Shown here in pieces: positions 44,190 to 51,135 of a stretch of 51,135 nucleotides of DNA. Each line of letters starts with the position of its first letter. Positions within the stretch are counted from its first letter, which is position 1. The translations under genes were made by a program, and so were the position numbers. Source of the stretch: an uncultured bacterium (GTDB taxonomy: Bacteria > UBP6 > UBA1177 > JAKLFG01); assembly GCA_937871295.1 (NCBI GenBank), contig CALMRE010000154.1:1-51135 (forward strand), in the 5' to 3' direction. The notes beneath the pieces were generated by a model. That model saw nothing but the letters and a program-made list of their open reading frames with translations, searched no databases and was not told the DNA's origin.

Positions 44190-46262
44190 TTATTCGCCCG
44201 CCGACACCGCCGCGCGGAAGGCGGCGATATCCTCGCGCCGGGCGGCGACGATAAGGGTGTCGCCTTCGCCGAGTTGTCGTTCCGGTTCGATGATGCCGCG
44301 TTCGTTCCCTTTTTCCCGGACCGCGAGCACCTGCACGCCGAAACGCTGGCGCAGTTTCAGTTCAATGAGGTTGCGCCCTACGAGCGTCCCGTGAGCCGGG
44401 ATCGTTTCGATGACGAACTCCCCCGTCAGACGTATCTGCTGCTGCCCCTGCTCTTCGTGCTGGCCGACCATCTTCACCAGATGAGACTTGGAGAGGATCT
44501 CCCGCTCGTAGAAGGCGATTATGTCGTGTTCGTGGATACAGCCGAGCAGTGTTCCGTCATCGCCGATCACCGGTATCTCGATGACATCGTACTCGGCGGT
44601 CTTGCGCATCGCCTGCGCGATGCTGTCGCCGGGACGCACCGTCGGGAAGGAGGTGTTGACCAGATCGTTGGCGACCACCACCGGACTGATGAGCCCGTAC
44701 TCCACTTCGCGGGCGCTGGTAAGTACCGCGTTGATGGTGCCGAGATACTTCCCGCGCTCGTCGACCACATAGGCTTCGAACCGCTCCTTCTCGCGCATCC
44801 GGTCGACCACCGCGCTGAGCGGCTCATGCGGCGCCGCGGTCACGCAATCCTTTTTATAGCAGACCTCCACCTTGGTCTCGTGCATCAGCGAGGTCTCCTC
44901 GGCGGCGTGCGGCAGGATACCCTCCTGCATGAGTTGGTAGTTGTATATCGAAGCGGAGGAAAGTGTCCGGGACATGAAGACGCTGACGACCGTCGCCAGC
45001 ATCAGCGCCGGCAGTATCGTGTAGTCGCGGGTCAGTTCGAAGACCAGCAGGAAACTCGTTATCGGCTCCTGTGTGGCCGCGCCCAGAAGCGCGCCGGTAC
45101 CGACCACGGCGAAAGAATAGGCGCTGCCGACCGGCAGGTCGGAAAGGAGGAGCGGCATGAGCTTGCCGAACCCGAGTCCGAAGACGAAACCGACGAACAG
45201 GATGGGAAAAAAGATGCCGCCCGAGGCGCCGCTCGAAAAGGCAAGCGGCAGGAAGACCAGTTTGAGCAGCGCGATGCCCATCAGCAGCCACGGACCCCAC
45301 GCGAAGGCGTCGACCATGACATCCCTGCCGAGCCCGAAGATCGAAGGAACGAAGGGGACCACCAGCGCGAAAGGCAGCAGTATGAGCGGCGCATGAAGAT
45401 ATTCGGGGATACGCTTCTTGAGCGGTTCGAAGCGGGCGGTCAGCGCCGCGGTCGCCTTGATCAGCGCCACCCCCAGAAGCGCGCAGATGATGCCGAGCGC
45501 CAGATAGAGCGATATCTCGGTCACGGAGTGGATGGCGGTCGAAGAGACGGTGTCGGCGCCGTAGGTCTGCGCTATCCGGCTGAACGGGAGCGCTTCGTGG
45601 CCCGGCAGAAAATAGGCGCCGAAGAAACTCGCCGTGGCGGCGGCCACCACTACCGGGGTGAGCGTCCCGATGGCGTAATTGCCCATGACCGTCTCGACGG
45701 CGAAGATCGTCCCGGCGATGGGGGCGTTGAAAGCGACGGCGAGTCCGGCCGCCGATCCGCAGCCGAGCAGAAGTTTCATGCGCGAATAACCGACCTTGAG
45801 CGCCTGCCCCACCGACGAACCGATGGAGGAACTGATCACGATGACCGGTCCTTCGAGCCCGAGCGGCGCGCCGCAGGCGATCGACAGGGCCGCCGTCACC
45901 AGTTTGAACGGCGCGAGCGCATGCGGCAGGATGCCGTTCTTCAGCCGTATCGTCTTGAGCAGGAGCCCGACGCCCGTCCCGGCGCTCTCCTTCGAGAAAT
46001 AACGTATCAGGAACCCGCCCGCCGCAACACCGGCCAGCGGCAGAAGTATCCGTAACGGCAGCGGCAGGGCGCGGAAACCTTCGACCACGCCGTCGGTGCC
46101 GGTCCCGAGCAGTAAACGGCTGATCAGTTCGATCAGGCCGCTGAAAAGCAGATAGGCGACACCGGACAGCATCCCGATGCCGACCGCCGCCACCAGAAGC
46201 ACCGTACTCTCGCGGCGGCTGAACCCGATGAGGAACGCGCCGATGCGGCCGACACTGTTCAT
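44190..46262 (-). CDS. ClC-type chloride channel/antiporter with CBS pair and TrkA_C domain
   Basis: 690 residues from ATG 46262, overlapping the upstream gene by ATGA; the track start at 46340 lies within that gene. The ClC membrane part has GLEGPVIVISSSIGSS with the gating Glu, GASGGIFFPILFVG, and many helices. The usual GSGIP is here GTGVG. Two CBS domains follow (about residues 465-585), then a TrkA_C-like domain (LVGRNLIELKLRQRFGVQVLAVREKG). The CBS and TrkA_C regions usually bind nucleotides and gate transport. It probably moves chloride or fluoride-like anions with protons. Confidence 0.93.
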   Translation of the reverse strand: MNSVGRIGAFLIGFSRRESTVLLVAAVGIGMLSGVAYLLFSGLIELISRLLLGTGTDGVVEGFRALPLPLRILLPLAGVAAGGFLIRYFSKESAGTGVGLLLKTIRLKNGILPHALAPFKLVTAALSIACGAPLGLEGPVIVISSSIGSSVGQALKVGYSRMKLLLGCGSAAGLAVAFNAPIAGTIFAVETVMGNYAIGTLTPVVVAAATASFFGAYFLPGHEALPFSRIAQTYGADTVSSTAIHSVTEISLYLALGIICALLGVALIKATAALTARFEPLKKRIPEYLHAPLILLPFALVVPFVPSIFGLGRDVMVDAFAWGPWLLMGIALLKLVFLPLAFSSGASGGIFFPILFVGFVFGLGFGKLMPLLLSDLPVGSAYSFAVVGTGALLGAATQEPITSFLLVFELTRDYTILPALMLATVVSVFMSRTLSSASIYNYQLMQEGILPHAAEETSLMHETKVEVCYKKDCVTAAPHEPLSAVVDRMREKERFEAYVVDERGKYLGTINAVLTSAREVEYGLISPVVVANDLVNTSFPTVRPGDSIAQAMRKTAEYDVIEIPVIGDDGTLLGCIHEHDIIAFYEREILSKSHLVKMVGQHEEQGQQQIRLTGEFVIETIPAHGTLVGRNLIELKLRQRFGVQVLAVREKGNERGIIEPERQLGEGDTLIVAARREDIAAFRAAVSAGE

Positions 46263-46786
46263 CCGCGCCACTCTATGAGCGATTGGGCGGGGGGCTCCTT
46301 CAATTCCATGACTATGCGGGGTGCGCAGAGTCGCCGCCATTCCGCGGCATGAGGACCCGACACGACGATCGACACGAAACGGCTCTCGCGGACGAAACGG
46401 CGGAAGCCCTTCAGCGTCTCGGCCGTCGGCCGCTCATCGGCGGGGAAAAGCAGGATCGTTTCCCCGCCGCTCCGGAAGGGGATATCGGGAAGGACCGACA
46501 GATAGTAATACCGGCCGTCGATGAGCGGGTTGACCGTCAGCGGCCCCAGCCATGCCGGTTCTATCGCGAAGGGCCCCGCCGATACGGGGCCGCCGAGCGG
46601 CAGATATGTCACGATCCCGAGCTCTTTGGCGATAGCGGCGGTGGTGATGGTGATGCCTCTGCGCGCACGGGGCGACAACGCCGAAGCGTTGGTCAGCACC
46701 GCCGCCGCGCGGGAACGGGGCGGCACGCGGTCTATCAGCAGCGTACGGCCGTCTTTTATCAAGTGCTGAACCGTGATGATGCGCAT
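46259..46786 (-). CDS. Hypothetical protein upstream of the ClC channel
   Basis: 175 residues; not recognised. Compact, beta-rich, with SRAAAVLTNASALSPRARRGITITTAAIAKELGIVTYLPLGG and LIDGRYYYLSVLPDIPFRSGGETILLF. No signal peptide or membrane segment. The start at 46786 has only a distant GGAG, so another start is possible. Translationally coupled to the channel gene by ATGA overlap, which suggests a functional link. Confidence 0.75.
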   Translation of the reverse strand: MRIITVQHLIKDGRTLLIDRVPPRSRAAAVLTNASALSPRARRGITITTAAIAKELGIVTYLPLGGPVSAGPFAIEPAWLGPLTVNPLIDGRYYYLSVLPDIPFRSGGETILLFPADERPTAETLKGFRRFVRESRFVSIVVSGPHAAEWRRLCAPRIVMELKEPPAQSLIEWRG

Positions 46787-46819
46787 GGCGAAAGTATCAG
46801 GACTCCGGCAGAGGGAACG

Positions 46820-47320
46820 TTATTCGGTCTCGGCGTCGGCATTCGACGGAGCGGCGCCCCCCTCTTTCCTCGCGCCCGGACGGCGGCGGGGACGGCGGCG
46901 TCGGCGCGGCGCCTCGGGACGGCGTTCGCCCTGCTCTTCGGCCGGTCCCGGCTTGGAGGAGCGTGATTCGCCCGCAGCGGCCTTCGGAGCGCTTTTCGCC
47001 GGCGGCACCGCGTCGAGTCCTTCGTTCTCGGCCTCGCGTAATATCTCCTCCAACATCGGCATGACCGCCTTTTTCACCTGCTCTTTGACCGCGCTGTACA
47101 TCGTGCGCAGAAAAAGCGGGGAGGAATCCTTTTTCTCAATGAAATCGTCGATGCGCCGCATAAGAGCCAGCAACTCGTCGCGACGCACCCGGGCCCGCTC
47201 GTTGTCATCCACGACACGGTGCAGCCGGCGAGCACCCGACACGATCTCCTCGCGGAGCGCCTGCACTTGATCCTTCGTCAGGACGACCGACAGCAGGTCT
47301 TCCAATCCTTTTTTCTTCAT
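46820..47320 (-). CDS. Hypothetical helical protein with Arg-rich tail
   Basis: 166 residues from ATG 47320, 4 nt after the TetR-family stop; the track start at 47404 lies inside that gene. Residues 1-100 are helical, charged and probably coiled (LTKDQVQALREEIVSGARRLHRVVDDNERARVRRDELLALMRRI). The C-terminus is a Pro/Ala/Glu/Arg-rich tail with APRRRRRPRRRPGARK, which could bind nucleic acid or polyphosphate. Family unknown. Confidence 0.75.
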   Translation of the reverse strand: MKKKGLEDLLSVVLTKDQVQALREEIVSGARRLHRVVDDNERARVRRDELLALMRRIDDFIEKKDSSPLFLRTMYSAVKEQVKKAVMPMLEEILREAENEGLDAVPPAKSAPKAAAGESRSSKPGPAEEQGERRPEAPRRRRRPRRRPGARKEGGAAPSNADAETE

Positions 47321-47324
47321 GGTG

Positions 47325-47924
47325 TTATTCTCCCGCGAATGCGATGTAATTCTGTATCTTGAAATTCTTCGCCACCTTGATGAGCGGATCCATGTCGAGC
47401 ACATTGCCGCCGTCGATGGCCCACTGGTAGGCGATCTCTTTTATCGTCCCGAGCAGCGAATAGGAAAGAAGCCGGACATTGATGTGCGCCGAGATGTCGC
47501 CGTTCTTCTGCAGCATCGTCAGCGCCCCCTCGACATACTCGACCAGCCGCGCGTAGAACAGGATGAGCTGGTGATCGAACTCCGAATCGAGTCCCACCGC
47601 CTCCGAGACGATGATCTTCGTCAGGTCCTTGTTCTGCGTGATATTGTCGACCATCTTGCACATGTTGCGGTTGAACTGGAGTTGGAGCGGCTCGTCCTTC
47701 GAGAACATCGTGATATCCTGTATGATCGAGCCGGTGAAATTCTTGATGAGGGTGTCGAAGATATCGCGCTTATTCTCGAAGTAGAGATAGAGGGTGCCGC
47801 GCGCCACGTCGGATTTCTTGCAGATGTCGCTGATGCTGGTCGCGTGGTAGCCCTTCTTGGCGAACACCTTGGCCGCGCAGGCCAGTATCTGTTCGCGCCG
47901 ATTCTCTTTCTTCGCGGTACGCAT
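47325..47924 (-). CDS. TetR/AcrR-family transcriptional regulator
   Basis: 199 residues behind GGAGGG. The N-terminal helix-turn-helix is canonical: EQILACAAKVFAKKGYHATSISDICKKSDVARGTLYLYFENKRDIFD. The ligand-binding domain is generic. Heads an operon with the coiled-coil protein, the 175-residue protein and the ClC channel, so it may control that operon and itself in response to a ligand that is not evident here. Confidence 0.94.
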   Translation of the reverse strand: MRTAKKENRREQILACAAKVFAKKGYHATSISDICKKSDVARGTLYLYFENKRDIFDTLIKNFTGSIIQDITMFSKDEPLQLQFNRNMCKMVDNITQNKDLTKIIVSEAVGLDSEFDHQLILFYARLVEYVEGALTMLQKNGDISAHINVRLLSYSLLGTIKEIAYQWAIDGGNVLDMDPLIKVAKNFKIQNYIAFAGE

Positions 47925-47953
47925 GGACCCTCCTTCTTTCGAGGTTCGCGTGT

Positions 47954-47981
47954 ATTATCGGGAAAGAACGCCAAAAGTCAA
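47954..47981 (-). promoter_or_regulatory. Promoter of the TetR-ClC operon
   Basis: The minus strand reads TTGACT, 16-bp spacer, GATAAT, 30 nt before the ATG at 47924. Confidence 0.6.
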
Positions 47982-48036
47982 ACTCGCGGATCAAACTATC
48001 CGGATACCGCCGAAGGCCCTGCGGAAAAACGGTCTC

Positions 48037-48927
48037 CTACCGAAGCGTGGTCATAAAAGCGGCGACCGTGTAGAATCCGGCGAAAAAGTATGCCATGCCG
48101 AACTTGGCGCGTGAAATGAGCAGTTCGGCGAGAAAGGCGGACGGCAGAAAAACCAGCCCGACCAGCACCATATCGACGATAGAAAGTGTGGCGTAGGAGC
48201 AGTAGGCTGTCCCGAAGATGCCAATGAGTATACCGGCCACCGTGAAGATCGCGACTCGCATAGCATTAGAGCGGCGCAAGAAGGCCATTATCTCAGGGAT
48301 GAAGAGTATTGCGCAAAGGATGAGCGACACCAGCAGATAAATGAGGGCAAGCAGTTTCTGGTTGGTGAATGCCGTCGGCAGAAGGACGAACGCCTTCGAG
48401 CGAGGAGCCGCACCGAAGAGGTGCAATCCCAGTGCGATATAGGAGCCGTAGAAACCGATCAGGATCGCCAAGAGGGTCCGGTAGAGACTTCTTGTGAGAG
48501 CAACGGATGCAGTGATGGTTATGATGAGGAGAGGAGCGAGGGTGAAGAACTGGTGGTGGTTGCGCGGGTGGAAGTAGTTGAGCGTGAGGAGGTGAAACCA
48601 GAAATCCTCATCGACCGGCAGGTAGGCAAGATCGAGAGGAGAACCGGTTAGCCACGCATGGAGCACTGGGATGAGAACCAGTGGAGCGCCCCAACCGATG
48701 AGGTGCAGTCGTTCAACCGGAACCTTCAGCACATAGCGGGCGGTTGCCGCGAACCAGAGGAAGACCGAGGTGAACCAGAAGAAGTGATGAATGAAGAGGT
48801 GATAGTCAAGACGATGGGAAAAGACCGCGAGTTCGAGGTAGACGCGGAGAAGAATTGTCGTTGCAATGTTGAAAACAAACAGTGTTTTTATGAAGTTCCC
48901 CTTCGACAGATTGCATCCAACGCCCAT
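48037..48927 (-). CDS. Polytopic membrane protein of unknown function
   Basis: 296 residues with about eight membrane helices (LFVFNIATTILLRVYLELAVF, LLALIYLLVSLILCAILFI, MVLVGLVFLPSAFLAELLI). Two His clusters lie at helix ends: RLDYHLFIHHFFWF and LNYFHPRNHHQFFTL. I do not recognise the family. A+T-richer than the core genes, it starts 12 nt after the WG-repeat lipoprotein and may belong to the RHS module. Confidence 0.78.
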   Translation of the reverse strand: MGVGCNLSKGNFIKTLFVFNIATTILLRVYLELAVFSHRLDYHLFIHHFFWFTSVFLWFAATARYVLKVPVERLHLIGWGAPLVLIPVLHAWLTGSPLDLAYLPVDEDFWFHLLTLNYFHPRNHHQFFTLAPLLIITITASVALTRSLYRTLLAILIGFYGSYIALGLHLFGAAPRSKAFVLLPTAFTNQKLLALIYLLVSLILCAILFIPEIMAFLRRSNAMRVAIFTVAGILIGIFGTAYCSYATLSIVDMVLVGLVFLPSAFLAELLISRAKFGMAYFFAGFYTVAAFMTTLR

Positions 48928-48939
48928 TTCTGCTCTATT

Positions 48940-49980
48940 TTAGGGCAAACACTCCTTCTTTTTAAGAAAAATTGACACTATGGCGCGACCATTACGAAAT
49001 GATGTCGCCTTATAAAATCTCGGTTTAATTATCCATTTCCCCGTATGATCAATGTACCCCGACGAAAAAAGATCTTGATCCAGCGCAACCGCAGCAAGTC
49101 CTTCACTAAAGTCAGATGCGAACATAAATCTGGGGGAGATAGCCCATCTTCCTTGAGTGTCAAGAAAACCCTCCTTAGAAGAATAGTCTTTCTTTACCAA
49201 AGCAAGCCCCTCGGAGAAATCATTGGCGAAAAGAAACGAGGGAGGTATCACAAACTCGTCTTTCTCATTAACATAGCCCCACAATTTCGCGTCCTCCAGA
49301 CCATCATTTCTTCTCAGAATGTTTTTTATCACGATGCTTTTCCTTCTCAATCCATCGCGAAGGGGTGGGGTTGGGTACGGGGGACGATCTATAAATTCTC
49401 CTTGTGCATTTACAAATATCTCTTTGCTGTCACTATCGTAATAAGTGAATCGAACTACCCCCTCTTGATGTTCATATGCGGTAATAGATCGAGCATTCTC
49501 GGAAATCGGAAGTTTCAATTGTGAGCCTATCTGTCCATCTGAAAAAAAGTAGAAGAGGTCGTCTTTTTTTACAATAAACTTTCCCTTTGAAAGATATGAA
49601 ATACCCTCATACTCCGGCGGAATCACCAAATTGAAATCTTCATCCCAGCAACCCCAGTTCCCATTTTGGGCTCTAAAGGCAAAGTATTTAGACAGTGTTC
49701 CCTTGCCTAATATCTTTTTTTCTTTTTTCAGCAAATTCCCATTACTGTCAAAAAGGAAGCTATAAGAGTCTCCCTTATCTTCCTTTTCTGCAATAAAGTT
49801 CTTCCAGTCATTTGTAGGGTGAATGGTATAGTACTCCGGTTGAAGAACCCAATCCCCACTTTTATTTATGACACCATACATCTCCTCAGCATTTTCGCCA
49901 ATAACAAGTTTCTCAGCAGTGGCACAAGAAACGAGCAAAAAAAGAGCAGTAGAAAGGAAAATCACTATTCGCTCGCGCAT
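48940..49980 (-). CDS. WG-repeat lipoprotein, putative immunity protein of the RHS toxin
   Basis: 346 residues from ATG 49980, behind GAGG; the track start at 50067 lies within the RHS gene. Signal peptide IVIFLSTALFLLVSC with a lipobox. The mature protein has about seven WG-type repeats, for example MYGVINKSGDWVLQPEYYTI, GYVNEKDEFVIPPSFLFANDFSEGLALVKKD, GFLDTQGRWAISPRFMFASDFSEGLAAV and GYIDHTGKWIIKPRF. WG repeats form elongated binding scaffolds. The gene follows the RHS tip by 7 nt, the place where polymorphic-toxin immunity genes usually lie. The immunity role is inference. Confidence 0.8.
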   Translation of the reverse strand: MRERIVIFLSTALFLLVSCATAEKLVIGENAEEMYGVINKSGDWVLQPEYYTIHPTNDWKNFIAEKEDKGDSYSFLFDSNGNLLKKEKKILGKGTLSKYFAFRAQNGNWGCWDEDFNLVIPPEYEGISYLSKGKFIVKKDDLFYFFSDGQIGSQLKLPISENARSITAYEHQEGVVRFTYYDSDSKEIFVNAQGEFIDRPPYPTPPLRDGLRRKSIVIKNILRRNDGLEDAKLWGYVNEKDEFVIPPSFLFANDFSEGLALVKKDYSSKEGFLDTQGRWAISPRFMFASDFSEGLAAVALDQDLFSSGYIDHTGKWIIKPRFYKATSFRNGRAIVSIFLKKKECLP

Positions 49981-49987
49981 GTCCGCC

Positions 49988-51135
49988 TCACCATTCATAT
50001 GGATCGATGTTTCCGGGGTTGAAATCGCCGGAAACCCATTGCCATGCTGTGTTAGGATAATAGGCACCGCCGTTTTCTGATTCGGGACCTAACTTTAACT
50101 CTCCCGTAAGTCGGTTGTAATATCGGCTTTTAGAAAAGAGCAAAAAAAGTACCGGATCCTTGAGTTTTCTTTCTCTCGGGTACACATACACTACGCGAGG
50201 AATGGAAATCCAGTCAGAGGGAGTCGGATCTTTCAAAACGACCCTTTCTTCTTTTCCGGGTCGTTCCAAAATCATGCGGCGTATCCTGTTCATTTGAAAG
50301 TATTGGTAGGCGGTATTCCCTTCTTCAGGGTCAGCTGGCCGATTTGTTAGTTGCTTTCCCTTTTTACCCGTAACGGAGCTGGTTCTGGTCGTACATACCG
50401 AGCCTTCGCATTGTGCATTTTCCATTTTAACCTTTTCCCCGTTCACATATATTATAAATGCTTCTCCTGTTTTGTTATCAACAACAACTTCCCCAATAAC
50501 TTTGCCATCATTATCAACCAGTTCATATGACTTGATATCGTGTTCTCCTTGAGTTCTGGCGAAAATATCACGCCCCTCTTCTTTGCGTCCACCTTGTTTG
50601 GTCTCTTCTAGGCCCGAAAGGTCTTGATATGCCTGCGTTCTTTTCTTTTTCCATTCCTCAGCGTTACCCTCATCTCCTGTCGCTTTCGCCATTTTTACAT
50701 CGTCTATGGTTGGCACCGTCGCTGTGGCGGCATCTAAAAGCGAAACACCGATTGAAGCGGCCAGAGCGGATACTGAAGCTGGCAATCCATATGTTAATGC
50801 CATTACACCCATAACAACTGTTGCCCCTTGTTCGCCTGCCGATTTCTTTTCTGCTACTCCCAAGGCAAGGTCGCGAGTTACGGAAAAGGGGACACTCAAT
50901 GGCCCCAAAGCCTTGTTTAAACAAGCGTCAAACAATTGCCATCCAAGCGCCATAGAGGTGCTTCCAGCGGCATCGGCGTATGTTTCATCTCTCAACCCCG
51001 TGAGATCACTATGCTCAATCACCATCCCCGCAACATAGGAAAAACCATTACCGAGGTTATTGGCATCACCCCAGATACCGATCGGGTCCTGATTGATGAA
51101 CCGCTTCATGCCGATGTGGTAATAGCGGTTCCGCA
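49988..51135 (-). CDS. RHS-family protein, C-terminal end with variable tip (5' beyond window)
   Basis: 382 residues visible to the right edge. In the truncated part the frame reads RNRYYHIGMKRFINQDPIG, the RHS-core signature RYY...RFIxxDPIG. After GNGFSYVAG the core boundary DLTGL (normally DPLGL) appears. About 340 residues beyond it form the variable C-terminal tip. The tip holds Ala/Gly-rich hydrophobic stretches (VSALAASIGVSLLDAATA) that could be a translocation helix region. A terminal soluble domain follows (SDWISIPRVVYVYPRERKLKDPVLFLLFSKSRYYNRLTGELKLG). I do not recognise the toxin fold. The DNA is much A+T-richer than the core genome. Confidence 0.85.
   Translation of the reverse strand, partial: RNRYYHIGMKRFINQDPIGIWGDANNLGNGFSYVAGMVIEHSDLTGLRDETYADAAGSTSMALGWQLFDACLNKALGPLSVPFSVTRDLALGVAEKKSAGEQGATVVMGVMALTYGLPASVSALAASIGVSLLDAATATVPTIDDVKMAKATGDEGNAEEWKKKRTQAYQDLSGLEETKQGGRKEEGRDIFARTQGEHDIKSYELVDNDGKVIGEVVVDNKTGEAFIIYVNGEKVKMENAQCEGSVCTTRTSSVTGKKGKQLTNRPADPEEGNTAYQYFQMNRIRRMILERPGKEERVVLKDPTPSDWISIPRVVYVYPRERKLKDPVLFLLFSKSRYYNRLTGELKLGPESENGGAYYPNTAWQWVSGDFNPGNIDPYEW

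Noticed and set aside
43992-46055. 687-residue plus-strand ORF
   Set aside because: Antisense to the ClC channel; Arg/Asp-rich shadow.

Overview
The window is a gene-dense, G+C-rich bacterial chromosome segment with no gene-free stretch longer than about 300 bases. The envelope is clearly Gram-negative. It carries a type II secretion (T2SS) operon with an outer-membrane secretin, a TonB-dependent-receptor-like barrel, a porin-like barrel and many lipoproteins. It also has S/T kinase signalling, Asp-rich and MopE-type Cys-rich lipoproteins and beta-propeller lipoproteins. That mix recalls deltaproteobacterial/myxobacterial-type or candidate-phylum bacteria, but I cannot assign a taxon from the sequence. 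No rRNA, tRNA, CRISPR array, integrase or transposase was seen.

Layout. 1-11940 (minus): T2SS operon in canonical order gspC-D-E-F-G-H-I-J-K-L, with gspL cut by the window edge. 12097-16039 (minus): lipoprotein and TonB-dependent-receptor-like barrel upstream of the T2SS genes, behind a strong promoter. 16091-18690 (minus): rseP, tsaB, DUF465-like. 18807-19166 (plus): a small gene with its own strong promoter. 19314-22555 (minus): an accessory operon (seven-repeat propeller lipoprotein, 2-TM protein, unknown protein, Asp/Cys-rich lipoprotein) whose first gene carries a dispersed palindromic repeat in its signal-peptide region. 22590-24330 (plus): DUF177-rpmF-plsX. 24321-28329 (minus): orphan response regulator, RumA/TrmA-type RNA methyltransferase, lipoprotein, porin-like barrel. 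28366-33298 (plus): tightly coupled queD-rppH-PBP1A-murJ. 33342-35662 (minus, A+T-richer): yhcG-type PDDEXK nuclease protein and a surface-repeat protein. 35831-36286 (plus): hypothetical. 36291-39200 (minus): LysM protein and histidine kinase behind a promoter with a palindromic operator. 39197-44176 (minus): S/T kinase, PIN-PhoH, phosphoesterase, lipB, lipoprotein. 44190-47981 (minus): TetR regulator, coiled-coil protein, unknown protein, ClC-CBS-TrkA_C channel. 48037-51135 (minus, A+T-rich): C-terminal end of an RHS protein, WG-repeat lipoprotein, polytopic membrane protein.

Functionally the window is mostly envelope biology: protein export, outer-membrane barrels, peptidoglycan synthesis (PBP1A, MurJ), phospholipid initiation (PlsX), site-2 proteolysis (RseP) and two signalling units. 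Housekeeping tRNA, ribosome and lipoate genes are interleaved.

The best candidates for something undescribed are the RHS-tip/WG-lipoprotein/membrane-protein module at the right end and the 19-22.5 kb accessory operon. Most genes lie on the minus strand. The long plus-strand ORFs opposite them are shadows of G+C-rich codon use.
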